From Actinosynnema sp. ALI-1.44 (GTDB taxonomy: Bacteria > Actinomycetota > Actinomycetes > Mycobacteriales > Pseudonocardiaceae): a stretch of 57,912 nucleotides of DNA. Below, piece by piece: positions 24,642 to 33,505 of the stretch. The notes beneath the pieces were generated by a model. The model had not been told where the DNA came from, did not search any database, and saw only the letters and a list, made by a program, of their open reading frames with translations. The stretch is taken from assembly GCF_001984155.1 (NCBI RefSeq), contig NZ_MTQO01000020.1, positions 1 to 57,912 of the forward strand, given 5' to 3'. The position numbers were made by a program, and so were the translations under genes. The first letter of the stretch is position 1, and every line of letters starts with the position of its first letter.

Positions 24642-25586
24642 TCAGCGCAGGGCCGCCAGCAGCATCGGCAACTGCACTCCCGCCTGGTCGGCGAGCGCGC
24701 GGACCTGCTCGGGCGCCGGTGCGAGCGGGAAGATGTCCCTGGTGGAGGGCAATCCCTCACCGCCGCCAAACTTCGACTGCGGCGTGGTCGGCGGGACGAT
24801 CCGGTAGACCCGCCACCTCGGCACCGCCGAGTCCGCCATCGCCAGCACCGAGTCCCGCCACAGCAACACCGTGGACTTCTTGGTGTTACGGGCAAGCACG
24901 ACGCACGGGCTGCCGATGATCGTGGCAGCGCGTGCGGCGGCACGCAGCGGTGTTCGGAAATCGCCTTCGACCACCCACACCGCGTCCATCAACTCGGCGT
25001 GCAGGCCTTCGGCCTCCAGCGCCGCGACCAGTTCCGCGTTCGGGTCGTCCGCCGCGGCCATCGCCAACTCGACAACGCCCTGCACCTGCGACTCGGTGGC
25101 CACACGCGCGTGCAGCTGGGTCGAGTGCACCAGGAACCGGTCGACCACCGACTCGTCGGCGAACGCGGCCCATTCCTGCGTGGCGTCCCATGCGGACTTG
25201 GCCGTCAGGTCCGCGCCCGCGCTCCCGTGCAGATTGGCTTCCTGCAACAACAACGCCAGGCCGATCGCGATCAGCGCGTAGAGCTCGTCCAGCTGTTCGC
25301 CGGGCGTGCCCGCCTGATCCTCCTCGCTCGGTCGCAGCGCGTGCACCAGGTCGCGCACCTCGCCGCGCCACCCGGCGTCGACACCCCATACTCCGGCGGC
25401 GAGCAGCTTGAGATAGCCCCGTGCCACCGTGATCCTGTGTGCCACTGCGGAACCCCGACCGGCCGAGTCCAGCCACCTGCGCGCGAGGGCGCGGTACTCC
25501 GCGTGCTCGGACGGCGCGATGGTGGTGGGCAGTCGGTCTACCTGGGTGTTGAGGTCGTCTCCCGCAGTGACGCTCTGATCGCTCAG
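24642..25586 (-). CDS. Hypothetical protein with a probable CTG start
   Basis: A protein of about 314 residues with no recognised family. The usual start codons give GTG 25445 (MAHRITVARG), which has no ribosome-binding site, while the same frame continues upstream without a stop for 47 more codons to a CTG at 25586 preceded by GGAGGAGG at 25593-25600 with a 6-nt gap. The upstream codons translate to a plausible helical segment (DDLNTQVDRLPTTIAPSEH). The body is Ala/Glu-rich and helical, with WAAFADESVVDRFLVHSTQL and a strand pair CVVLARNTKKSTVLLWRDS. It lies 64 bp downstream of nothing shared: the adjacent kinase gene on the same strand starts 65 bp beyond its stop, so the two may form an operon with this gene first. 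Confidence 0.75.
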   Translation of the reverse strand: MSDQSVTAGDDLNTQVDRLPTTIAPSEHAEYRALARRWLDSAGRGSAVAHRITVARGYLKLLAAGVWGVDAGWRGEVRDLVHALRPSEEDQAGTPGEQLDELYALIAIGLALLLQEANLHGSAGADLTAKSAWDATQEWAAFADESVVDRFLVHSTQLHARVATESQVQGVVELAMAAADDPNAELVAALEAEGLHAELMDAVWVVEGDFRTPLRAAARAATIIGSPCVVLARNTKKSTVLLWRDSVLAMADSAVPRWRVYRIVPPTTPQSKFGGGEGLPSTRDIFPLAPAPEQVRALADQAGVQLPMLLAALR

Positions 25587-25752
25587 TGTCCCCCTCCTCC
25601 AGCGCGCCAGTCCTCCCCGCTAGCCTGACTCAGCCTGGGGAACAGTGCAAGATCGAACACGGTGTCGGGCCGTGACGCTCGACGCAACCTTCTGCGGCCC
25701 GTGGGCGTCATTGTGAACGAATCACCATGAAACAGACCTTGGGGGTCAACTG

Positions 25753-26754
25753 GTGCGCACACTCTCCGCGCTCGTCGTGGCGCTCTTCGTAGTGGCCGGG
25801 TGCAGTACGCCCGCCTCGGAGAAGCCCAACCCCGAGTTAGCACCGCGCGGTACGCAGATGACCACGGCGAAGCCGTCCCGCCAGGACCTGACCAGCAAGG
25901 TCAGCCTGAGCGGCAAGGTCGTGATCAACCCGGTCTTCGGGCTGGTGTCCCCGGTCGCTGGCCAGGTCAGGTATCTGGACGTGAAGGCGCCGGACAAGAC
26001 GCCGACCAAGCCGACCAAGGTCGCCAACGTCTTCGCCAACGGCAGGCCGAGTGCCGTGGACGTCCCGGCAGGCGCGATGTTCAGCGGACGGCTGGCCGAC
26101 GACAAGGCCACCGTGACCGCGGGTCAGCCGATCGTGTCGGCCAAGCACGTCGGTTACGGACTCGTCGCCGAGATCAAGGGCGAGCAGGCGTACCAGCTCT
26201 CCGACGCGTTGGCCTCGGTGCAGGCGCAGATCAAGAACGGTCCCGGCCCGTTCCCGTGCGCGGTGCTCGGCACCATCGCCGCACTGCCCGCAGGCACGAT
26301 CCCGGACCCGCCGCCGCCCGCCGAGAACCCCGCGACGCCACCACCGAGCGGCGGCCCGGCCACCAACGCCGCTCCCCCGCCCGGCAACAGCGGCAAGCCG
26401 GAGGAGAACAAGCCGAACCCGTCCGAGGCGACCGGGATGCGGCTCGTGTGCACGGCACCGTCGGACCTGAAGCTGATCAACGGCGCCGAGGCGACCATGG
26501 AAGTGATCACCGAGAAGGCCGTCGGCGTGATGGTGCTGCCGGTCGAGGCGGTCGCCGGTGGTCAGGGCAAGGGCAAGGTGGACGTGCTCGGCGCGAACGG
26601 CCAGCGGGTGACCAAGGACGTCGTGCTCGGCCTGACCGACGGCAAGGTCGTGCAGATCAAGTCCGGGCTCGTCGGCGACGAGACGGTGGCCGTGCCCGGC
26701 CCGAACATCCCGGCGGCACCGGACGCGAACACGCCCGGAGGTCCGGGCAAGTGA
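25753..26754 (+). CDS. Lipoprotein, probable adaptor of a MacB-type ABC system
   Basis: A 333-residue lipoprotein: signal peptide with lipobox VVAGC (Cys17), then beta-rich segments ([26 protein letters not shown]) separated by a Pro/Gly-rich linker, and a C-terminal HlyD/MacA-like part ([41 protein letters not shown]), which matches the beta-barrel and membrane-proximal pattern of efflux adaptors. No long coiled-coil hairpin is visible, as expected for a single-membrane organism. The GTG start lies after a run of G. The stop overlaps the ATPase start (GTGA), so the three genes form one translational unit. The transported substrate is unknown. Confidence 0.85.
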   Translation: MRTLSALVVALFVVAGCSTPASEKPNPELAPRGTQMTTAKPSRQDLTSKVSLSGKVVINPVFGLVSPVAGQVRYLDVKAPDKTPTKPTKVANVFANGRPSAVDVPAGAMFSGRLADDKATVTAGQPIVSAKHVGYGLVAEIKGEQAYQLSDALASVQAQIKNGPGPFPCAVLGTIAALPAGTIPDPPPPAENPATPPPSGGPATNAAPPPGNSGKPEENKPNPSEATGMRLVCTAPSDLKLINGAEATMEVITEKAVGVMVLPVEAVAGGQGKGKVDVLGANGQRVTKDVVLGLTDGKVVQIKSGLVGDETVAVPGPNIPAAPDANTPGGPGK

Positions 26755-27503
26755 CACTGGACATGACCCAGCCGATCCCGCCCCAGCCACATTCCCAGCC
26801 CGCGGCACCGGCGCTGATCCAGTTGAGCGGGATCACCAAGACGCTCAAGGGGCAGCAGCAGCCCCGGACCATCCTCGACGGCGTGGACCTGGCCGTCCAC
26901 AGTGGTGAGAGCGTGGCCATCCTCGGCCGGTCCGGCTCGGGCAAGTCGACGCTGCTGAGCCTGATCGGCCTGTTCGACCGGCCGGACGGCGGCCAGTACC
27001 TGCTCGAGGGAACCGACATCTCCCGGGTGGCCGAACGCAGGGCGGCGGCGTTGCGCAGTGCCCGGTTCGGCTTCGTGTTCCAGCGGTTCTTCCTGCTCAA
27101 GAGCCTGACCGCGGCGCAGAACGTGGCGATGGCGCTGGTCAACGGCCAGGGTTGGACGGCACGGCGCAAGCGCCGCGCCCGCGTGATGGAGGCGCTGGAG
27201 CAGGTGGGCATCGCGCACCTGGCCAAGAACAAGCCGCCCCGGCTGTCCGGCGGTGAGCAGCAGCGGGTGGCCATCGCCCGCGCGCTGGTCCGTGAACCGA
27301 AGATCCTGCTGGCCGACGAACCGACCGGCGCACTGGACACCGAAACGGGCAACCTCGTGATCGAGGCGTTGCACTCGGCCACCCAGCGCGGCTGCGGGCT
27401 GATCCTGGTCACGCACGACCACGCGCACGCCAACAAGATGGGCCGTGTGCTGCGGCTGACCGACGGCAAACTCGCTCTCGCGCAAGAACAGGTGGTCGTG
27501 TGA
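26751..27503 (+). CDS. ABC transporter ATPase (MacB/LolD type)
   Basis: A 250-residue ATPase. Walker A is GRSGSGKST, the Q-loop is [13 protein letters not shown], the signature is LSGGEQQR, Walker B is [12 protein letters not shown] and the switch His is in LVTHDH. This Q-loop and signature are characteristic of LolD/MacB/FtsE-like ATPases that drive mechanotransmission permeases rather than import. The start GTG 26751 is preferred because GGAGG lies 9 nt upstream and it overlaps the preceding stop; an ATG at 26763 is also in frame. The 3' end overlaps the permease start by 4 bp. Confidence 0.95.
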   Translation: MTLDMTQPIPPQPHSQPAAPALIQLSGITKTLKGQQQPRTILDGVDLAVHSGESVAILGRSGSGKSTLLSLIGLFDRPDGGQYLLEGTDISRVAERRAAALRSARFGFVFQRFFLLKSLTAAQNVAMALVNGQGWTARRKRRARVMEALEQVGIAHLAKNKPPRLSGGEQQRVAIARALVREPKILLADEPTGALDTETGNLVIEALHSATQRGCGLILVTHDHAHANKMGRVLRLTDGKLALAQEQVVV

Positions 27504-28804
27504 TCGGGATGTCCGGCCGGTTGCGGTCCGCGCTCATCATCGGCGGTCAGGGCATCCGGGCCCGCAAGCTGCGCACGCTGCTGTCCATGCTGAGCCTGTT
27601 CCTCGGTGTGCTCGCGGTCGTCGTGGTGCAGACCGGTTCCGAGTTCGCGCAGAAACAGCTGCTCGCCGACTCCGAGCTGAACATGGCCAAGGACGGCACG
27701 CTGCAGATCTACCTGCCGCCCAACGAGAGAGCCAATCCGGTCGTGGTCGACACGATCGGCGGACGGCCGGACGCGGTGGCGATGCTGGAGAACCGCGCTG
27801 TCATCGGCGAGCCGAACGTGGCGCCGGTGAACCCAGGCGGTTCGCCGTTCGACCAGTCACGCGGCGGCGGCAGAGGCTTCTACACCTGCGACAACCGCGG
27901 CAACTGCACGGACAGGAGCCAGACGTCGGCGCCGCCGGGCAAGGCGATCGAGCTCAGGCTGGTCGCGTTGACCGGCGACATCCGGCAGTTCCGGGCGTTC
28001 CGGGTGGAGTCCGGCCAGTGGCTCGACTTCGGCACGGCACCCTCGCTGGCGCCGAGGATCGTGCTGAACAAGGAAGCGGCCAAGGGCTTCGAGCGCTACC
28101 GGGTGCCCGCCCAGATGCACGTCGACGGCGCGAAAGCCGACTCGACCCCGCAGATCACCGGCGTGGTCAACGACGGCGAGAGCTACGGCCCGGTCGCGTA
28201 CGTCCGGTTCGACGAGCTGCTGAACTGGTTGCAGCCGAACGCGTTGAACAGCCAGAACATCCAGCTGCAGATCCTGATGTCGCCGACCGCGGGCGACCTG
28301 GAGCAGACGCTGCGGTCGCGCCTGGTCGGTGTGGGCGTGAAGGCCGACCAGATCTACGTCACCACAGTCAAGTCCAAGGAGCGCATTCAGGACCAGCTGT
28401 CGTTGATGCGCATGATCTTCCTTGGCATGGCGGCACTGGTGCTGCTGATCGGCACGGCCGGCATCCTCAACGTCGGCCTGGCCACGGTCGGTGAACGCGT
28501 CGAGGAGTTCGCGCTGAGACGAGCGGTGGGCACGCCGCGGATCCTGCTGGCCGGGATCGTGCTCGCCGAGACGCTGCTGACCGGCTTGATGACAGCCGCG
28601 GCCGCGATCGGTGTGGGCGCGGCCGGGATCAAGGTCGGGGCGTCGATGTTCAGCGGCCGGTTCCCCTCCGTGCAGGACATCGTGTTCCCGTGGCAAGCGG
28701 GGGTCGCCGGGGTGATCGCGGGCCTGGTCGCCGGGCTGCTCGGCGGGCTGATCCCGGCGATCCGCGCGGCCAGGATCCCCATCGCCACCGTGATGCGAGC
28801 CTGA
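27500..28804 (+). CDS. FtsX/MacB-family ABC permease
   Basis: A 434-residue permease with the MacB layout: one N-terminal transmembrane segment (about 25-50, [17 protein letters not shown]), a large external MacB_PCD-like domain (about 50-300), and three C-terminal segments (about 300-434) containing [32 protein letters not shown] and [19 protein letters not shown]. The RRAVG segment is the cytoplasmic coupling element typical of FtsX-like permeases. Start GTG 27500 is coupled to the ATPase stop. With the ATPase and lipoprotein it should form a tripartite MacAB-like machine that acts on a substrate outside the membrane. Four palindromic repeats follow the stop. Confidence 0.93.
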   Translation: MIGMSGRLRSALIIGGQGIRARKLRTLLSMLSLFLGVLAVVVVQTGSEFAQKQLLADSELNMAKDGTLQIYLPPNERANPVVVDTIGGRPDAVAMLENRAVIGEPNVAPVNPGGSPFDQSRGGGRGFYTCDNRGNCTDRSQTSAPPGKAIELRLVALTGDIRQFRAFRVESGQWLDFGTAPSLAPRIVLNKEAAKGFERYRVPAQMHVDGAKADSTPQITGVVNDGESYGPVAYVRFDELLNWLQPNALNSQNIQLQILMSPTAGDLEQTLRSRLVGVGVKADQIYVTTVKSKERIQDQLSLMRMIFLGMAALVLLIGTAGILNVGLATVGERVEEFALRRAVGTPRILLAGIVLAETLLTGLMTAAAAIGVGAAGIKVGASMFSGRFPSVQDIVFPWQAGVAGVIAGLVAGLLGGLIPAIRAARIPIATVMRA

Positions 28805-28810
28805 CGGAGC

Positions 28811-28927
28811 GTGCAACCAATGCCACATTGGTTGCACCCCGAGCAACCAATGCCACATTCGTTGCACCCCGAGCAACCAAAGCCACATTCGTTGCACCCC
28901 GAGCAACCAATGCCACATTGGTTGCAC
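28811..28927. repeat. Four tandem 30-bp palindromic units (repeat family A) between convergent genes
   Basis: Units begin at 28813, 28843, 28873 and 28903. Each is GCAACCAA-x-GCCACATT-x-GTTGC followed by ACCCCGA; units 1 and 4 form perfect 10-bp stems with a 3-nt loop (CCA), units 2 and 3 carry one or two mismatches. The array lies between the permease stop (28804) and the convergent PAC2 stop (28947), suggesting a stacked bidirectional terminator. The same module forms the hairpin after argS. Confidence 0.9.
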
Positions 28928-28946
28928 GCGGGGGCGGGGCGTGTGG

Positions 28947-29855
28947 TTAGTCGGATTTGCCTTGTTGCTCGGCCAGGAAGCGCTCCAGCTCGGCGCCGAG
29001 TTCGTCGGCGCTCGGGATGTTGTCGGGGTCGAGCAGCAGGTTGTCCTCCTCCTTGGCGGAGGTGAACGCGTCGTACTGCTGCTCCAACGCCGCGACGACC
29101 TCGGCGACCTGGTCGGACTCGGCGACCTGGCGGGCGATCTCCGCGTCCGCCCGGCGTGAGCTCTCCGTCAGCCCGCCGGGCGGCAGGACGAGGCCGGTCG
29201 CCTGGTTCACCGCTTCGAGCAGCACCAGCGCCGCCGCCGGGTACGTCGACTGCACCAGGTAGTGCGGGACGTGCGCGGCGAACCCGATCGCGTCGTGGCC
29301 GGATTCGCCCAGCCGCAGCTCCAGCAGGCCCGAGACGTTGCCGGGGACCTGCACCCTGCTGAACATCGGGCGGTAGTCCGACACCAGCTCGGGGCGGGAG
29401 GCGTGCGCGGTCAGGCCGAGCGGGCGGGTGTGCGGGACACCCATCGGGATCCCGTGCACCCCGATCGTCAGCCGCACGCCCCACCGGTCGACGAGCTGGC
29501 GAACCGCCTCGACGAACGCCTCCCAGCGGAAGTCCGGTTCCGGCCCGGTCAGCAGCAGGAACGGGGTGCCGACCTGGTCGTGCAGCAGCCGCACGACCAG
29601 CTCCGGCCGCTGGTAGTCCTCCCAGTGGTCCTGCACGAACGTCATCGGGGGCCGCCTGGCGCGGTAGTCGAGCAGGCCGTCGACGTCGAACCGGGCGATC
29701 ACCCTGTTCTCGTACGCCGCCAGCAGCTGCTCCACGAGCGCCGCACCCGCCGATCCCGCGTCCATGAAGCCGTCGAAGTGGTGCAGCATCACCGCACCGG
29801 TCAGGTCCGGCACGTCCGAGTCGACCTCGTACAGGTTCTCCGGCTCCAGCACCAC
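28947..29855 (-). CDS. PAC2-family protein
   Basis: A 302-residue member of the PAC2 (proteasome assembly chaperone 2-like) family common in actinobacteria. Family features are an N-terminal GAVMLHHFDGFMDAGSAG, the VVRLLHDQVGTPFLLLTGPEPDFRWEAFV region, IGVHGIPMGVPHTRP and AAHVPHYLVQSTYPAAAL, then an acidic coiled C-terminus. Actinobacteria carry 20S proteasomes and this family is named by similarity to eukaryotic assembly chaperones, but a role in bacterial proteasome assembly is not established. GGAGG precedes two adjacent GTG codons (29855 and 29852); the second has the better spacing. It stands alone between a repeat array and the rhamnosidase gene. Confidence 0.92.
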   Translation of the reverse strand: MVLEPENLYEVDSDVPDLTGAVMLHHFDGFMDAGSAGAALVEQLLAAYENRVIARFDVDGLLDYRARRPPMTFVQDHWEDYQRPELVVRLLHDQVGTPFLLLTGPEPDFRWEAFVEAVRQLVDRWGVRLTIGVHGIPMGVPHTRPLGLTAHASRPELVSDYRPMFSRVQVPGNVSGLLELRLGESGHDAIGFAAHVPHYLVQSTYPAAALVLLEAVNQATGLVLPPGGLTESSRRADAEIARQVAESDQVAEVVAALEQQYDAFTSAKEEDNLLLDPDNIPSADELGAELERFLAEQQGKSD

Positions 29856-29959
29856 AAGCCTCCAAGCACGCGACCAAAATCCTCAGCGACAACTCTCGAC
29901 GACTATTACAACGCGTGCCGACCCCGGAACCATTCCGTGCCGCCCGATTTAGGGGACTT

Positions 29960-32900
29960 CTAAGGGTGATCCACGTCACCGGTGAACGTCCAGCGGCCGG
30001 ACGGGACCCGGAAGACCTGGTGCCCCGCCTCTTCGCGCAGCAACTCCACCCCCGGCGGCCGTCGACGTGCCATTCCCGGGACAAAAACATCCGCCGTGGA
30101 GCCAACTGGCACACCGACGGTCAACCGCACCGAAGAGCCCACGCGTGTCCACGCCACCGAGGCCAGCCCCCGCACGGTCCGGACCGAGGTCTGCGCCCAG
30201 TTCACGCCGACACGCGCGTCCGGTTTGACAGTGAACCGACGATAACCGTCATCACCGGGACGCAGCCCGGCGACGTTCTCGTACAACCACTGCACGACTG
30301 TCCCTTGGAAGTAGTGGTCACGTGACCGCGAGTCGAGGTGCCACATCTCCCACATCGTGTCGGCGCCGTTGTCGAACCAGTATCCCCAACTCGGATAGCT
30401 CCGTTGCGTCGCCACGGCGTGTGCGACATCGGGATGGCCGTACTCGCTCAGCGCGCGCAACAAGACGCTCGTACCGAGCGCCCCGGTGTTCAAATGGTTG
30501 CCCCGTGCCTTGATGTCGGCGACGAGGGTGGCGACCACCTGGCTGACCGAGCCCGGCGGCACCATGCCGAACATCAGCGGGATGGCGTTGGACGTCTGCC
30601 GGTAGTCCGGGTCCTTCGCGGTGCGATAACGGCCGTCCGCGAGGAAAGTCGCGTTGAACGCGGTACGGCACGTCTCGGCGACCGAGCGATACCTGGCAGC
30701 GGTGTCGCTGTGCCCCAACAGCTCGCCGAGTTCCGCCGTCCCGATCAGCGCGCGGTACAGGTACGCCGTCGCGGTCAGCCTCGTGTCCTCGGGCGGGTTG
30801 CCGCCGTATCCCGGTGGGAGGTAGTCGCCGAGCGCGGTGATCGCGAGGTTGTCCCGCAGGCGGCCGATCTCCCAGTCCAGGTACCGGGTCAGGGTGGGCC
30901 AGTGCGTGGCCGCGACGGCGGTGTCGCCGTAGATCCGGTACATCTCCCTGACCACGAACGGGTACACCGTCGTCCACTCCGGCGACGGCGCGAGTTCCGC
31001 GTAGCCCCATCCCCCGCTCGGCACGATCACCGGCAACTGCCCCGCGTCGTTCTGGCTGTCGCCGAGGTCGTTGATCCACTTTGTCAGGAACCGGGCCATC
31101 CCGAACGCGTACGTCATCACGGGTGCGCCGAGTTGGGCGTCCCCGGTCCAGCCGTTCTTCTCGTACATCGGCGTGTCGGTGGGGATGCCGTGCAGGTTGT
31201 TGCGCAACGTGCGCCGCATCGCGCGGTCGAGTTGTTCGAAGAACGGCTCGGAGCACCGGAACGTCCCGGTGTCGGGGACTGTCGACTGCACCACCTTGCC
31301 GCGCAGTGCTTCCGGGCGCGCACCGGTCACCTGGACGTAGCGGAACCCCTTGTAGGAGAACTTCGGTTCCCAGGTTTCCACGCCTGTGCCCGCGCAGATG
31401 TACTCGTCGGTCTGGTGCCGCCCCGGCACGTGGCCGTTCTCCCATTGCACCGAGCCGTCGGCCTTGAGCCGTTCGCCGTGCTGCAGGCGGACCAGGGTCC
31501 CCGCCGGAGCGCGCACGGTGAGCTCGGTCCAGCCGGACATCGTGCGGCCCATGTCGGCGATGTGGACGCCCGGCCGGAGCTCGCGCACGGTGGGGATGAC
31601 GGTTTCGACGACGCCGATCGGTTCGTGCTGCTGGGCCCGGACTGTCCCGTGTGGAGCATCCATGACCGTGGCCTGACGCCACACGATGGCCTTGCCAGCG
31701 TCGTAGGTCTCCCCCGCGTACTGCGAGTTGGTGATCGTGCGGCTCTCGGCGAGTTTCCAGTCGGGGCCGGACGCGATGGTCGTCCTGGCGCCGCCGGGGT
31801 GCTCGATCTCCAGCTGTGCCAGCAGTCTCGGCTCGCCGTGCCAGCTCGCCCTGTGCCAGTTCCACACGTTCGGCGTGACCATGCCGTAGAACCCGCGGCC
31901 GAGCAGGACTTCCACCGCGTTGCCGCCTTGCTTGAGCAGATGCGTCACGTCGTGTGTCGCGTAGAGCACGGTCTCGTCGTAGTCGGTGAACCCCGGGTCG
32001 AGCACTTGGGCACCGACGCGCGAGCCGTTGACGGTCGCCTCGTAGTAGGCCATGCCGCTGACGTACAGCCGCGCCTTCACCACACGCTTGCTCAGCGTGA
32101 ACTCCTTGCGCAGCAGGGGCGCCGGCGCCTCCGGGGCGGCGACGGAAACGTCTGTCCCCCAGACGCCTTGGCCGTAGGACGCGAGGACCGTCGCCGCCGA
32201 CCACCCGCTGTCATCGAATCCCGGCTGCTGCCACCCGCTTTGCTCCGTCTCAGCGACCTTCCAGCCCGGTCCCGTGATCACGGTCTGGTGACCGGCTGTG
32301 GTGTCGATGACCATCCGCACCAGCAACCCGGCCGGATTCGTCGAACCCGGCGTGCCACGGTTCGTCGCCACAGCCGCGATGACGTTGCGTCCGCCGCGCA
32401 CGAGCGTGGTCACGTCCGCGGTCAAGGCCGTCTTCCAGCTGTCGGTGGCCTGGGCAGCGTGCAGTGCCTGGGTTCCGCCGACGTAGAGGGTGAAGTCGTC
32501 GTCGGCTGTCGCGACGATCCTCGCGCGGGTGATGGTTCCCGTGATGTCGAAGGACGTCCGGAACCAGCGGGGCTCGGTGGGGGCTGTCGCCGACCAGATC
32601 CAGGCCGCGCCGTCCAAGGCGGGCGGCGCTTCCGGTGCGGCCGCACCGATCCAGCGCGCGACCCACGACGAGCCGAGCAGTCCCGTCTCCCACCACCGCA
32701 CCGGTGACCAGTCCGATACCCGGTCGTCGGCGTCCCATACGCGAACTTGCCATTCGTAACGGGTCCGCGGCCGCAACGGCGGTCCGCCGTAGGGGACACC
32801 GACCGACTTGTCCGAGGAAACCTTGCCGGAATCCCAGATTCCACGCACCCGGACCTGATAGGCCGTTTGGCGGGCACCGGGCAGATCCGAAGCGAGTACC

Positions 32901-33094
32901 CACGACAGCCGTGGGGTGGCCACATCGGTCCCCAGCAACGTCTCGGCGTACTCCACAGTGGTCCGTTCGACCGACACGGCCGACCGTTGACCGAATTCGC
33001 TCACCTGATCAGCCTGCCCGGCCCCGCGCGGCAGCGCGAACGCCCCCGCGCCCACGGCCGAACTCCGCAGGAACACACGGCGGTTCATGTCCAT
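29960..33094 (-). CDS. Exported alpha-L-rhamnosidase (GH78)
   Basis: A 1044-residue secreted glycosidase. ATG 33094 follows GGAGAAGGG and opens MDMNRRVFLRSSAVGAGAFA, a twin-arginine signal. Fibronectin-like and two jelly-roll domains (Bac_rhamnosid_N and a second carbohydrate-binding part) precede the (alpha/alpha)6 catalytic barrel (about 600-970). Asp640, Glu645 and Asp652 (TDTPMYEKNGWTGD) have the spacing of the Asp567/Glu572/Asp579 set I recall from Bacillus RhaB, and Glu916 (TMWEMW) corresponds to its Glu841. The enzyme should release terminal L-rhamnose from plant glycosides or polysaccharides outside the cell. A LacI-type operator lies 34 bp upstream of the start; no rhamnose uptake or catabolic gene adjoins it. 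Confidence 0.95.
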   Translation of the reverse strand: MDMNRRVFLRSSAVGAGAFALPRGAGQADQVSEFGQRSAVSVERTTVEYAETLLGTDVATPRLSWVLASDLPGARQTAYQVRVRGIWDSGKVSSDKSVGVPYGGPPLRPRTRYEWQVRVWDADDRVSDWSPVRWWETGLLGSSWVARWIGAAAPEAPPALDGAAWIWSATAPTEPRWFRTSFDITGTITRARIVATADDDFTLYVGGTQALHAAQATDSWKTALTADVTTLVRGGRNVIAAVATNRGTPGSTNPAGLLVRMVIDTTAGHQTVITGPGWKVAETEQSGWQQPGFDDSGWSAATVLASYGQGVWGTDVSVAAPEAPAPLLRKEFTLSKRVVKARLYVSGMAYYEATVNGSRVGAQVLDPGFTDYDETVLYATHDVTHLLKQGGNAVEVLLGRGFYGMVTPNVWNWHRASWHGEPRLLAQLEIEHPGGARTTIASGPDWKLAESRTITNSQYAGETYDAGKAIVWRQATVMDAPHGTVRAQQHEPIGVVETVIPTVRELRPGVHIADMGRTMSGWTELTVRAPAGTLVRLQHGERLKADGSVQWENGHVPGRHQTDEYICAGTGVETWEPKFSYKGFRYVQVTGARPEALRGKVVQSTVPDTGTFRCSEPFFEQLDRAMRRTLRNNLHGIPTDTPMYEKNGWTGDAQLGAPVMTYAFGMARFLTKWINDLGDSQNDAGQLPVIVPSGGWGYAELAPSPEWTTVYPFVVREMYRIYGDTAVAATHWPTLTRYLDWEIGRLRDNLAITALGDYLPPGYGGNPPEDTRLTATAYLYRALIGTAELGELLGHSDTAARYRSVAETCRTAFNATFLADGRYRTAKDPDYRQTSNAIPLMFGMVPPGSVSQVVATLVADIKARGNHLNTGALGTSVLLRALSEYGHPDVAHAVATQRSYPSWGYWFDNGADTMWEMWHLDSRSRDHYFQGTVVQWLYENVAGLRPGDDGYRRFTVKPDARVGVNWAQTSVRTVRGLASVAWTRVGSSVRLTVGVPVGSTADVFVPGMARRRPPGVELLREEAGHQVFRVPSGRWTFTGDVDHP

Positions 33095-33127
33095 CGCTGC
33101 ACCCTTCTCCGGTGAAGCCACAGGGGT

Positions 33128-33141
33128 TTGAAACGTTTCAA
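33128..33141. promoter_or_regulatory. LacI-family operator upstream of the rhamnosidase
   Basis: TTGAAACGTTTCAA is a perfect 14-bp palindrome with the central CG and TGAAACGTTTCA core typical of LacI-family sugar regulators. It lies 34 bp before the rhamnosidase ATG and would allow repression in the absence of a rhamnoside. No LacI gene is in the window. Confidence 0.75.
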
Positions 33142-33505
33142 TCATGCATCGAGCAGCATTCCCGTTGAGCGTGGGAATGGATTCAGATGCTAGAGCATCG
33201 GTGTCGCGCAGGCCACGTTTGGGAAAGGCGGATCAGTGAATCGGACACCGCAGGGCAGAGCTGTCCACATCGTGGAATGCCCCAGTTGAGCACCGACACA
33301 CGGTAACTGTCAACTGCCGCGTGGGATTTCCCACGTGACATCAGGCATAACCGTGTGTTCACATTACTGTCACGAGAACCCCGGAAGACCCCGGGCACTC
33401 TGTCCTGCGCAGCCTGTCGTCCCGCCATCCGGGAATCAGGCGACCCTTCTTCGCACAACGACGTGCGGCACCAGCCCCCATAGTTCCCCTGGGAGGGCCG
33501 CTGCT
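33142..33505. other. Intergenic region between rhamnosidase operator and gltB
   Basis: About 360 bp without a credible gene; the frames covering it are extensions of gltB or shadows. The only clear structure is a dyad CGTGGGA-TT-TCCCACG at 33320-33335, followed by an A/T-richer stretch (33341-33370) that could hold the gltB promoter, implying a leader of 100 nt or more before the gltB ribosome-binding site (GGGAGGG near 33491). Confidence 0.5.

Noticed and set aside
28811-28927. Possible CRISPR array (30-bp period)
   Set aside because: The units abut with no variable spacers, each is a palindrome, and no cas gene is nearby.
30338-32707. A 789-codon plus-strand frame opposite the rhamnosidase
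   Set aside because: Low-complexity composition and no recognisable motif; a shadow of the GH78 gene.
33340-33375. A GlnR-type box before gltB
   Set aside because: GTGAC-n6-GTGAA on the minus strand matches only partly the GTnAC-n6-GAAAC pattern, so I do not call it.
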